This document shows, piece after piece, positions 27,527 through 36,301 of a stretch of DNA of 64,000 nucleotides (position 1 is its first letter; each line of letters begins with the position of its first letter). The stretch comes from Mogibacterium sp. GTDB taxonomy: Bacteria; Bacillota; Clostridia; Peptostreptococcales; Anaerovoracaceae. The position numbers and the translations under genes were made by a program. Under the pieces are notes generated by a model. It worked only from the letters and a program-made list of their open reading frames with translations, ran no database searches and was not told the origin of the DNA. The stretch lies in contig JAFRDH010000016.1 in NCBI GenBank assembly GCA_017403955.1, positions 1 to 64,000 on the forward strand, read 5' to 3'.

Positions 27527-29728
27527 ATGGCAGTAAGAGAAATCATTGATTTATCGACTGAGACCTTCATCAAGGATATGACCAAGATCAATCCGAAGTA
27601 TGATGATACAGTCATAATAAAAGCTTACGAAACTGCTCTCCGTTTACACGAAGGGCAGTTTCGTAAGAGTGGTGAACCTTATATTATTCACCCGATTGCT
27701 GTTGCCAAAATTCTTGCAAATTTCGGTATGGACAACGAAACGGTCATAGCAGGACTTCTGCATGATGTCGTTGAAGATACCAGTTATACCAGAGAACAGC
27801 TTGTTAAAGATTTCGATGAGAAGATCGCAGCTCTTGTAGAAGGCGTCACCAAACTCGGTAATATCTCATACGATTCGACAGAAGCCGCACAGGCAGAGAA
27901 TTTCCGTAAGCTGTTTCTGGCAATGTCCAAGGATATAAGAGTCCTTATCATCAAGCTCGCGGACAGGCTTCACAATATGAGGACTCTTGAATATATGCCG
28001 ACCAACAAGAGAACTACCAAAGCGCTCGAAACTCTCGAGATCTATGCACCTCTTGCCGGAAGACTCGGAATATTCAGTATCAAATTCGAGCTCGAAGACC
28101 TGGCACTTAAATATCTTCACCCGATTGAGTATAAGAATCTGTCAGCAGCAGTAGAGAGAAAGAAGTCCATCTACGAGAAGAACCTCGAAACGCTTATTGC
28201 AGAGATCTCTGAAGAGCTTGACGCTGCCGGTATCCAGCATGATGTCAAGGGCCGTTCCAAGCATCTTTACAGTATTTACCGCAAAATGGTCATCCAGAAG
28301 AAGCAGATAGACGAGATATTCGATCTTCTGGCTGTACGAATCATTGTTTCCAGCGTCAAAGACTGTTACGCTGCACTCGGACTGGTCCATACCAGGTGGA
28401 AGCCTATCCCGGGCAGATTCAAAGACTATATAGCTATGCCGAAGCCGAACATGTATCAGTCATTGCATACAACTGTGCTCGGCGATAACGGAGAACCATT
28501 TGAGATCCAGATCAGGACCTATGAGATGCACCGTATAGCTGAATATGGTATCGCAGCTCACTGGAAATACAAAGAGGGCAAGATCAGTGGTGTTGAAGAT
28601 GAAAGCGAGCAGAAGCTTGCATGGCTGAGACAGGCTCTTGAGTGGCAGAAAGAGGCAGACGACTCAGTCGAATTCCTCGAGACACTCAAAATGGATCTCT
28701 TCAACAATCAGGTATTTGTATTCACTCCGGGTGGAGATGTAATGGAACTGCCTGCTGAGAGTACTCCTCTTGATTTCGCATTCAAGATCCATACTGATGT
28801 CGGTGTCAGATGTGTCGGCGCCAAAGTCAACGGAAAGATGGTAACGATCGACCATCAGCTCCACAACGGAGATATCGTAGAGATCGTTACTTCGGCAAAT
28901 TCATCAGGACCGAGTCTTGACTGGCTCAAACTTTGCAAAACATCTCAGGCGCGCGCCAAGATCAGAAACTGGCTTCGCAAATCCGACAAGGATAATGATG
29001 TCAACAAGGGTAAATCCAATATCAATTCCTACATCAGGAAGAAAGGGTATGATCCTGCACTTGTAGCAAAAAATGCATATATTCTCAAGGCTGTCAAAGA
29101 CTTCAACTGTTCGAACGTCAATGAACTTTATCTTCAGATATCAAGAGGCGGCAACTCCGTTTCCAAACTCGGCCAGAAACTGATAGAGTATTACGAAGCC
29201 GATAATGAGAAAAGAGAAGAAGAAAAGGAAAAAATCGAAGTCAAGAAAAAACCTGTCAGCAGAGGTGCTGAAGGTTCAGATTCCGGCATCGTTGTAAAAG
29301 GTTCCGACAATCTTCTCATCAGAAGAGCTACTTGCTGTAATCCTGTTCCGGGAGATCCTATCATAGGATATATTTCCAAGGGCAAGGGAATAACAGTCCA
29401 CCGATCCGATTGTCCTAATATACGCAACATCAGGGAAGAAGACAGAGGAAGACTCATTGAGGTCGATTGGGATACTCCTGATGACAAGCGTAAATATTAC
29501 GTAGATATACAGGTCGTATCCGAAGAGAGAAAGGGTATTTTCAAAGATCTCTCCAAGGTATGTGACGATTATGATATTGAAGTCGTCGGTCTCAACCTCA
29601 ATCAGGGTGAACCGGGAACAACGAATTCGCTTCTCACTGTCGAGATTTCTGATATGCATCAGATTCAGAGACTTCTGACAGCACTTCGTCAGGTAGAAGG
29701 CGTGATCAAGGTATTCAGACCAAGATAA
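27527..29728 (+). CDS. rel: Bifunctional (p)ppGpp synthase/hydrolase (Rel)
   Basis: It makes and degrades the alarmone (p)ppGpp in the stringent response. The 733 residues are the usual long RSH layout. The HD hydrolase domain has HD at residues 79-80 and VVED at 81-84, so the hydrolase should be active. The synthetase domain has RFKD at 297-300, the RxKD signature of bifunctional enzymes, and NMYQSLHT downstream. TGS (about 395-460), a zinc-finger-type CC stretch in RRATCCNPVPGD and the C-terminal ACT domain follow. It begins the long operon running to ylbF. Confidence 0.97.
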   Translation: MAVREIIDLSTETFIKDMTKINPKYDDTVIIKAYETALRLHEGQFRKSGEPYIIHPIAVAKILANFGMDNETVIAGLLHDVVEDTSYTREQLVKDFDEKIAALVEGVTKLGNISYDSTEAAQAENFRKLFLAMSKDIRVLIIKLADRLHNMRTLEYMPTNKRTTKALETLEIYAPLAGRLGIFSIKFELEDLALKYLHPIEYKNLSAAVERKKSIYEKNLETLIAEISEELDAAGIQHDVKGRSKHLYSIYRKMVIQKKQIDEIFDLLAVRIIVSSVKDCYAALGLVHTRWKPIPGRFKDYIAMPKPNMYQSLHTTVLGDNGEPFEIQIRTYEMHRIAEYGIAAHWKYKEGKISGVEDESEQKLAWLRQALEWQKEADDSVEFLETLKMDLFNNQVFVFTPGGDVMELPAESTPLDFAFKIHTDVGVRCVGAKVNGKMVTIDHQLHNGDIVEIVTSANSSGPSLDWLKLCKTSQARAKIRNWLRKSDKDNDVNKGKSNINSYIRKKGYDPALVAKNAYILKAVKDFNCSNVNELYLQISRGGNSVSKLGQKLIEYYEADNEKREEEKEKIEVKKKPVSRGAEGSDSGIVVKGSDNLLIRRATCCNPVPGDPIIGYISKGKGITVHRSDCPNIRNIREEDRGRLIEVDWDTPDDKRKYYVDIQVVSEERKGIFKDLSKVCDDYDIEVVGLNLNQGEPGTTNSLLTVEISDMHQIQRLLTALRQVEGVIKVFRPR

Positions 29729-29738
29729 GGAGCCATTT

Positions 29739-30365
29739 ATGAGTCTTAAAATTGAATGTTATCCGAACGGACCACTCAGCGAGAATACGTATCTTATCAC
29801 GGATGAGGCAACAGGACACAAGGCTATTATTGATCCGGGATATTATGGAATGGATGTAACTTCTGCGATTGGAGATGCTGGTTCACTCAAATATGTCCTG
29901 CTCACTCACGGCCATTATGACCACTTTGCAGCTGCAGAGCTTTATCTTACTGAATATCCGGATGCTGTATTCGAGGTTCCGGCACATGAAGAATATCTCC
30001 TGAGCGGAGGAAGAGACAACAAATGGATGGCTCTCGGAAAAGGATCTTCTATCTGCCCGAAAGCTGATGTTTATGTCAAAGAAGGCGACACTATCACTCT
30101 TGGTGAGACTGTTCTGAGAGTCATAGAAACTCCGGGACATACTGAGGGCGGAATATGCTTCGCCACGGAGAGAGAAGTTTTCACAGGCGACACTTTATTC
30201 AGACTTTCGGTCGGCAACACTTCTCTGGAAACCGGAGACTGGGAAACTATGGAAAATTCCATCCTTTCTAAACTTTATACACTTCCTGAGGAAATGATCG
30301 TATTACCGGGGCACGGACCTGCCACTACTATTGGTTACGAAAAGAGGGCAAATCCTTTTGTATAG
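29739..30365 (+). CDS. MBL-fold metallohydrolase (glyoxalase II-like)
   Basis: It is a soluble metallo-beta-lactamase-fold hydrolase of 208 residues. The zinc motif THGHYDH is at residues 56-62 (His57, His59, Asp61, His62), with later ligands in GHTEGGICF and TGDTLFR, and a final PGHGPATTIGYEK block. These fit the hydroxyacylglutathione hydrolase-like group found beside rel in many Firmicutes. Its substrate is unknown. Its stop overlaps the hemZ start by 8 bases. Confidence 0.88.
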   Translation: MSLKIECYPNGPLSENTYLITDEATGHKAIIDPGYYGMDVTSAIGDAGSLKYVLLTHGHYDHFAAAELYLTEYPDAVFEVPAHEEYLLSGGRDNKWMALGKGSSICPKADVYVKEGDTITLGETVLRVIETPGHTEGGICFATEREVFTGDTLFRLSVGNTSLETGDWETMENSILSKLYTLPEEMIVLPGHGPATTIGYEKRANPFV

Positions 30366-31737
30366 ATTCTATATCAACAACATAGATAATGATTATCATT
30401 ACGGAGAGCTCGCCAGGGTCTTTCTTGCCGAAGATGAATTTGAAGTGATTCCCGTTAAAATCAGCAGCCCGGATCTGCCGCTCAGATCAGGCAGCTATCT
30501 TGTCAACGGTTCAGGATCATCAGACAGAGATACCATCAAGCGCGAGCTTTATCATTTGCTGTCAGAGCTCACAGGAATGTCATCAGAATGGGGGACACTT
30601 ACAGGAGTCAGACCTCTCAAGCTGGCATTTGAGCTTATAAACGAAGCAGGCGGGACTGAAGGAATGACTGATCTTCTGCGCAAGAGATATCTTGTCTCCG
30701 AGTCAAAGGCTGAGCTTCTCAAAGAAATTGCCGATTATCAGATCAGCAATCTTTCCGGAAATCCTTCCGAAGCATCCGGGCTATATGTAGGCATACCTTT
30801 CTGTCCGACAAGATGTGAATATTGTGCTTTTGCGTCAAATGTTGCAGGACCTGAAGCAATAGCAGAGTATTTCAACAATCTCCTCAAGGAGATAAGTTAT
30901 ACAGGAAGACTTGCACGTGATAACAATACCAGGATAGAAAGCGTTTATATAGGCGGCGGGACACCGACTACTCTTGATCCTGATCAGCTTGATATACTTA
31001 TCAGATCTATATGTGAATCATTCAATGTAGATCCCCGGACACTGGAATTTACAGTCGAAGCGGGCAGACCTGATACTATAACACCTGCTAAGCTTGAAGT
31101 TCTCAAGCACAATCATATCAGCAGGATCAGCATCAACCCTCAGTCAATGAAAGATCAGACACTCCGTATAATCGGAAGAGATCATACTTCAGAGGATATC
31201 AGAAACGGTTATCATCTCGCTTCACAATACGGATTTGACACGATCAACGCAGACCTTATAGCGGGACTTCCGGAAGAAACGCTCGAAGATTTCAGGAATT
31301 CACTTGACGAAATCATTTCACTGGGAGCAAATAACATCACAGTCCATACACTCTCAGTCAAGAGAGGATCGAGACTCAGAGAAAACGATCCTGAATATTA
31401 CAGAAGGAACACAGAGACTGTATCGGCGATGGTCGATCACGCAAGAAAAAGACTTTCTGAAGAAGGTTTCATCCCGTATTACATATACAGGCAGAAGCAC
31501 CAGATGGGTGCACTTGAAAATGTCGGTTACTGCAGGCCGGGCAAGCATTCCGTCTACAATATCAGGATCATGGAAGAAAAACAGACGATCATAGGTCTCG
31601 GAGCCGGTGCGATCGGCAAGATTTATTATCCTGACGAAGACAGGCTTGAAAGAATACCTAACGTCAGCAATTATATGGTATACAATGAGCGTTTCGATGA
31701 AATGCTCGACCGAAAGAATAAATACTACGGAGGATAA
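30358..31737 (+). CDS. hemZ: Oxygen-independent coproporphyrinogen III dehydrogenase-like HemZ
   Basis: It is a radical-SAM enzyme of the HemN/HemZ group. The [4Fe-4S] ligands are Cys149, Cys153 and Cys156 in PFCPTRCEYC, and YIGGGTPT follows. The 459 residues resemble B. subtilis HemZ. I choose TTG 30358 (product begins MYRFYIN) because AGAGGG lies 9 bases upstream; a frame opening at TTG 30331 would add nine residues with no better site. No other heme genes are visible here. Similar proteins can be involved in processes other than heme synthesis, so the exact reaction is uncertain. Confidence 0.88.
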   Translation: MYRFYINNIDNDYHYGELARVFLAEDEFEVIPVKISSPDLPLRSGSYLVNGSGSSDRDTIKRELYHLLSELTGMSSEWGTLTGVRPLKLAFELINEAGGTEGMTDLLRKRYLVSESKAELLKEIADYQISNLSGNPSEASGLYVGIPFCPTRCEYCAFASNVAGPEAIAEYFNNLLKEISYTGRLARDNNTRIESVYIGGGTPTTLDPDQLDILIRSICESFNVDPRTLEFTVEAGRPDTITPAKLEVLKHNHISRISINPQSMKDQTLRIIGRDHTSEDIRNGYHLASQYGFDTINADLIAGLPEETLEDFRNSLDEIISLGANNITVHTLSVKRGSRLRENDPEYYRRNTETVSAMVDHARKRLSEEGFIPYYIYRQKHQMGALENVGYCRPGKHSVYNIRIMEEKQTIIGLGAGAIGKIYYPDEDRLERIPNVSNYMVYNERFDEMLDRKNKYYGG

Positions 31738-31744
31738 GAAAGAC

Positions 31745-32992
31745 ATGGAAATCATAGCGCCTAAAGGTACCAAAGATGTATTGTCCAATAATGCATATAA
31801 GTGGCAATATATCGAATCAGAGTGGGCGAAGATTTGTTCTGAGTACGGCTTCAAAGAGCTGAGAACACCGGTCTTCGAGGCAACAGAGCTTTTCTCAAGA
31901 GGTGTCGGCGATACAACAGATATCGTCCAGAAGGAAATGTACACTTTCAATGATCTCGGCGGAAGAAGCATCACCCTCAAGCCGGAAGGAACATCTCCTG
32001 CAGTTCGCGCTTTTATCGAAAGCAACCAGTACGCTCAGACACAGCCTACCAAGTATTACTACAATACTCCATGTTTCAGATACGAGAAGCCGCAGGAAGG
32101 AAGATTAAGAGAATTCCACCAGTTTGGCATTGAGAATTTCGGCACACACAGTATGCTTGCTGATGCTGAAGTCATCACACTCGGATACGATTTTCTGAAC
32201 AGAATGGGGATCCGCGATATTGAGCTTCATATTTCAAGCGTAGGCTGCAGAAAATGCAGACCGCTTCACAGAACAGCTCTTCAGGATTTCCTGAGACCTA
32301 AACTTGATTGCCTCTGTGATACCTGCAAATCCAGATTTGACAAGAATCCTATGAGGATCCTTGACTGTAAATCCAAAGAAGATCAGGCTCTGGTCAAAGG
32401 CGCTCCTATGATGCTCGATTTCCTCTGCGACGACTGCAGGAACGATTTCGAGCAGCTCAAGAAGCATCTTGACGCAGTAGGCATCAAATACGTTGTTGAT
32501 CCTACGATCGTAAGAGGTCTTGATTATTACACCAAAACAGCATTCGAATTCATCACGACTTTACTCGGTGCTCAGGGCACTGTATGCGGAGGCGGAAGAT
32601 ATGACCACCTTATCGAGGAGATCGGCGGTCCGGATATGCCTGGTGTCGGATTCGGGCTTGGAAAAGAAAGACTGATCTCATTGATGGAAAAGTCCGGTCA
32701 CGACTTCGGTGGTGATACTGATCCTCAGATCTTTATCGCATGGATCGGAGATGATGCAAGAGAGTATTCGTTCACACTGCTGCACGAACTCAGGACTGCC
32801 GGGATCAGGGCTGAGATGGATACCAGAGAACGTAATCTTAAAGGCCAGATGAAATATGCAAACAAACTCAGGGCAGCATATACAGTAGTTATCGGTGACG
32901 ATGAAGTTGCTACCGGAGAACTTACACTCAAGAATATGTCTAACTCTGAACAAACTAAAGTAAGAAGGGAAGAACTGACAGATGCTATATAA
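31745..32992 (+). CDS. hisS: Histidine--tRNA ligase
   Basis: It charges tRNA-His. The 415 residues hold the class II catalytic core (PKGTKDVLSNNAYKWQ start; motif 2 CFRYEKPQEGRLREFHQFGIE; histidine motif RGLDYYTKTAFEF), motif 3 (GFGLGKERL) and a C-terminal anticodon-binding domain. The ATG at 31745 follows GGAGG and lies 7 bases after the hemZ stop; the longer frame begins within hemZ and is not needed. The cysteine-rich C-C..C-x-x-C stretch (CLCDTCKSRF) in the insertion is a small zinc-binding-like element. The end overlaps aspS by 11 bases. Confidence 0.97.
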   Translation: MEIIAPKGTKDVLSNNAYKWQYIESEWAKICSEYGFKELRTPVFEATELFSRGVGDTTDIVQKEMYTFNDLGGRSITLKPEGTSPAVRAFIESNQYAQTQPTKYYYNTPCFRYEKPQEGRLREFHQFGIENFGTHSMLADAEVITLGYDFLNRMGIRDIELHISSVGCRKCRPLHRTALQDFLRPKLDCLCDTCKSRFDKNPMRILDCKSKEDQALVKGAPMMLDFLCDDCRNDFEQLKKHLDAVGIKYVVDPTIVRGLDYYTKTAFEFITTLLGAQGTVCGGGRYDHLIEEIGGPDMPGVGFGLGKERLISLMEKSGHDFGGDTDPQIFIAWIGDDAREYSFTLLHELRTAGIRAEMDTRERNLKGQMKYANKLRAAYTVVIGDDEVATGELTLKNMSNSEQTKVRREELTDAI

Positions 32993-34745
32993 GAGAACAC
33001 ATATGTGTGGAGAGCTCAGACTCTCTGACGAAGGAAAAAGCGTAGTTTTAAACGGCTGGGTAGCAAAAGCAAGAAGCCTCGGAAGCCTTGTTTTCGTGGA
33101 CCTCAGAGACAAGACAGGTATCACACAGGTAACTTTCAATGAAGACGTTCCTGCTGAGATCCTTGATCTTGCGAAGACTCTTAGAAGCGAATTCTGTATC
33201 GGAGTCAAAGGAACAGTAAAAGAAAGATCTTCGAAGAACAACAACATCCCTACCGGAGATATCGAAGTTTTCGCGAATGATCTTGTCATTTACTCCAAAT
33301 CCGAAACGCCTCCGATCTATGTCAGGGATGATGACAACGTAGATGACAATCTCAGACTCAAGTACAGATATCTTGACCTTCGTAAAAACAAAATGCAGCG
33401 CAACCTTACGGTACGCCACAGAGTTGTCAAATGTGCAAGAGACTATTTCGATGAGATGGGTTTCACAGAAGTAGAGACTCCGATGCTTATCAAGCCTACA
33501 CCGGAAGGCGCAAGAGACTATATTGTACCAAGCAGAGTACACAACGGAAGTTTCTATGCTCTTCCGCAGTCACCACAGATGTTCAAGCAGCTTCTCATGG
33601 TTGCAGGAACTGACAGATATGTACAGATCGTAAAGTGCTTCAGAGACGAGGACTTAAGAGCTGACAGACAGCCGGAATTCACACAGATCGACCTCGAGAT
33701 GTCATTTGCAGGAGTAGATGATGTTATCGAAGTTCAGGAAGGATTCATCAAAAGAGTAATGAAAGAAGTCAAGGGAATCGATGTAGAGATCCCATTCCCA
33801 AGAATGACTTATGCAGAAGCAATGGAGCGTTACGGATCAGATAAGCCTGATACTCGTTTCGATATCGAACTTATGAAGCTGAACGATCTTTTCGCAGACT
33901 GCAAATTCGAAGTATTCACCAAGACTCTTGCGGAAGGCGGAGACATCAGGGGTATCTGTGTTCCTGGCGGAGCTTCGGAATTCTCAAGGAAGAAAATCGA
34001 CAAACTCGTTGATGAAGTCAAGCATTACGGTGCAAAAGGTCTCGTATGGATCAAGAGAGAAGCATCTGGCATCACATCATCTGTAGGAAAATTCTTCACT
34101 GAAGAAGAGCTCGCTAATGTACTTGACAAGTGCGGCGCAGCAATCGGAGATGTCGTATTCATCGTAAGCGGAACTGCTAAAGTCACTTATGATTCACTCG
34201 GATTCCTCAGAAGAAGGATCGCAGGTCTTCTCGGACTTCTTGATGACAATCAGTTCAACTTCCTCTGGGTCGTTGATTTCCCGATGTTCGAAGAAGACGA
34301 AGACGGAAACCTCAAGGCAATGCATCATCCGTTCACACAGCCTAAGCTGGATGAACTTGACAAACTTGACGGAGATATTCTTTCACTCAACGCCAATGCG
34401 TATGACATCGTGCTCAACGGTGTAGAGCTCGGCGGCGGAAGTGTCAGGATCCATGACAAAGACCTTCAGGCCAGAATGTTCAAGGCGCTTGGTCTCACAG
34501 ATGAAGAATGTCAGGAGAAGTTCGGATTCCTTATAGAAGCATTCAAATACGGAGCACCTCCACATGCAGGACTCGCTTATGGACTCGACAGACTCGTAAT
34601 GCTTCTCCTTGGTGAGAAGAGTATCAGAGAGGTGATCGCTTTCCCTAAGAACCAGAATGCCGAGTGTCCTGTATGCGAAGCACCTGCACCTGCCGGAGAA
34701 GGTCAGCTTGAAGAACTCGGAATCGCACTTGCACCACAGGAATAA
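32982..34745 (+). CDS. aspS: Aspartate--tRNA ligase (bacterial type)
   Basis: It charges tRNA-Asp, or both tRNA-Asp and tRNA-Asn if it is the non-discriminating kind. The 587 residues have the N-terminal OB anticodon-binding domain (about 1-110), class II core with FRDEDLRADRQPEFTQIDLEMSF (motif 2), the GAD insertion (about 290-420) typical of the bacterial type, and motif 3 (GLAYGLDRLVMLL) near the end. It overlaps the hisS stop by 11 bases, so it is translationally coupled. The gatCAB amidotransferase genes are not in this window, so the discriminating question stays open. Confidence 0.97.
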   Translation: MLYKRTHMCGELRLSDEGKSVVLNGWVAKARSLGSLVFVDLRDKTGITQVTFNEDVPAEILDLAKTLRSEFCIGVKGTVKERSSKNNNIPTGDIEVFANDLVIYSKSETPPIYVRDDDNVDDNLRLKYRYLDLRKNKMQRNLTVRHRVVKCARDYFDEMGFTEVETPMLIKPTPEGARDYIVPSRVHNGSFYALPQSPQMFKQLLMVAGTDRYVQIVKCFRDEDLRADRQPEFTQIDLEMSFAGVDDVIEVQEGFIKRVMKEVKGIDVEIPFPRMTYAEAMERYGSDKPDTRFDIELMKLNDLFADCKFEVFTKTLAEGGDIRGICVPGGASEFSRKKIDKLVDEVKHYGAKGLVWIKREASGITSSVGKFFTEEELANVLDKCGAAIGDVVFIVSGTAKVTYDSLGFLRRRIAGLLGLLDDNQFNFLWVVDFPMFEEDEDGNLKAMHHPFTQPKLDELDKLDGDILSLNANAYDIVLNGVELGGGSVRIHDKDLQARMFKALGLTDEECQEKFGFLIEAFKYGAPPHAGLAYGLDRLVMLLLGEKSIREVIAFPKNQNAECPVCEAPAPAGEGQLEELGIALAPQE

Positions 34746-34761
34746 TTCTTCAGGAATAACC

Positions 34762-35373
34762 ATGGAAGATCACAAGAGAAAATATGCAATTTACGGCGGT
34801 TCATTTGACCCGATCCATATAGGACATGTTTCGATGGCTGATCATGCTGTCAAAGAATGCGGAATTGACAAGCTTATATTCATGCCTGCATATGTTTCAC
34901 CGTTCAAACAGGACCGTAAGGTCACTGACGGGAAAGACAGGTGCGGAATGATCGAAGCAGTACTTAGTTACAACAAAGCTTTCTGTCTTTCAAGATATGA
35001 GCTGAACAAAACCGGGCCATCGTATACTGTAGAAACTCTCAGGCACTGGAAAACTCTCCTCGGAGGCAATCTGAGCTTTTTGCTGGGATTCGACTCAGTC
35101 GTGCAACTTGACACATGGTACATGGGCGAAGAAATATTGAGAGATTATCCTCTCATAACAGCCAGAAGACCGGATACTGTCGATTCCACAGGAATGGCCA
35201 AAATATCCGAATTCCGCGAGAAATACAATTCGGATATCACGCTGCTGGAGATGGAGCCTGTAGATGCATCATCTACACTTATCAGGAAAAACATTGCTGA
35301 AGGAAAATCGATCTCCGGTTTAGTGCTTCCGGGAGTAGAGGAGTATATACATAAACATGATTTGTACAGATAG
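34762..35373 (+). CDS. nadD: Nicotinate-nucleotide adenylyltransferase
   Basis: It joins nicotinate mononucleotide and ATP to form deamido-NAD in the NAD pathway. The 203 residues start with GGSFDPIHIGH (about 12-22), the nucleotidyltransferase HxGH motif. The near-C-terminal DASSTLIRKNIAEGKS is the ISSTxIR-like motif. I use ATG 34762 with AGGAA before it; the longer upstream frame lies in aspS. It overlaps the next gene yqeK by 17 bases. The nadD-yqeK-rsfS order is a standard Firmicutes block. Confidence 0.95.
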   Translation: MEDHKRKYAIYGGSFDPIHIGHVSMADHAVKECGIDKLIFMPAYVSPFKQDRKVTDGKDRCGMIEAVLSYNKAFCLSRYELNKTGPSYTVETLRHWKTLLGGNLSFLLGFDSVVQLDTWYMGEEILRDYPLITARRPDTVDSTGMAKISEFREKYNSDITLLEMEPVDASSTLIRKNIAEGKSISGLVLPGVEEYIHKHDLYR

Positions 35374-35932
35374 AGAAGGTCTCGAGCGTTTCATGAAGGA
35401 ACAACTCAAACCTTCAAGATACACACATTCACTCGGAGTCGAGAAAATGGCCTCTGAGCTGGCAGAAATCTACGGACAGGATGTAGAAAAAGCTGCTTTC
35501 GCGGGACGTTATCACGATATAGCCAAGTGCTTTACTCCGGAAGTCATGAATGAATATGTGAGGTCTCTGGGCCTTTCAGATGAGTATCTTGACAACAACG
35601 CTCTTGCCCATTCAAAAGTCGCTGCCGGAATTCTCAGCACTAAGTTCGGAGTCGATGATGAAGAAGTGCTGTGGGCTGTAAAGAGTCACACAACAGGCAG
35701 GGCAGGAATGTCGATGCTCGAGGAAGTCGTATATGTTGCAGACGCAATAGAAGATAATCGTAATTATCCAGGACTCAAAGAGCTTCAGGAATTAGCAAAA
35801 AAAGATATTGACGCAGCATGTCTTGAAATCATGGATTTCACTATTTCAAGAATACTGGAAAAAGGGAAAACTCTAGACAGGGATACTATAGAGGCACGTG
35901 AGTATATAGTTGACAGAATCAAAAGGAGATAA
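35357..35932 (+). CDS. yqeK: YqeK family HD hydrolase (Ap4A hydrolase)
   Basis: The YqeK family cleaves symmetric Ap4A and related dinucleotides. The 191 residues have the HD pair in GRYHDIAKCF and further metal-site His in NALAHSKVAA and VKSHTTGRAGM. It starts within the nadD 3' end (17-base overlap). The first ATG has GAGGAG about 13 bases upstream; a later ATG at codon 13 is also possible. It precedes rsfS by 7 bases. Confidence 0.92.
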   Translation: MICTDREGLERFMKEQLKPSRYTHSLGVEKMASELAEIYGQDVEKAAFAGRYHDIAKCFTPEVMNEYVRSLGLSDEYLDNNALAHSKVAAGILSTKFGVDDEEVLWAVKSHTTGRAGMSMLEEVVYVADAIEDNRNYPGLKELQELAKKDIDAACLEIMDFTISRILEKGKTLDRDTIEAREYIVDRIKRR

Positions 35933-35939
35933 AGAAAAT

Positions 35940-36284
35940 ATGATGGATAGCAAAGAAGTAGCACAGATCATTGCGGAACTTCTCAATTCCAAGAAGGCAA
36001 GAGACATCATAATGATAGATATCGCTGAGAAATCATCATTCGCCGATTTCTTTGTAAATGCGACAGGCGGATCTGAAAGACAGCTCGGAGCTCTTGCAGA
36101 TGATGTAGAAGATAAACTTGCAGAGCTCGGAATCGAGCTTCGCAACAAAGAAGGAAGACCGGAAACAGGTTGGATCCTTGTTGACGGCGGAGATGTTATT
36201 GTAAATCTTTTCACAGAAGCAGTCAGAGACAAATACACGCTTGAAAAAATCTGGAGCGACTGTGAATCAATCATCGTAGGGTAA
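35940..36284 (+). CDS. rsfS: Ribosomal silencing factor RsfS
   Basis: It binds ribosomal protein L14 (uL14) and blocks 50S-30S joining in slow growth. The 114 residues are the normal size and include DIIMIDIAEKSSFADFFVNATG and GWILVDGGDVIVNLFTEAVR, both characteristic of the Iojap/RsfS family. ATG 35940 follows AAAGGAG about 11 bases upstream; ATG 35943 is an alternative. A TTG in-frame at 35910 lies inside yqeK and lacks a site. It leads into leuS. Confidence 0.95.
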   Translation: MMDSKEVAQIIAELLNSKKARDIIMIDIAEKSSFADFFVNATGGSERQLGALADDVEDKLAELGIELRNKEGRPETGWILVDGGDVIVNLFTEAVRDKYTLEKIWSDCESIIVG

Positions 36285-36301
36285 GATAGGAGATGGATTA
36301 T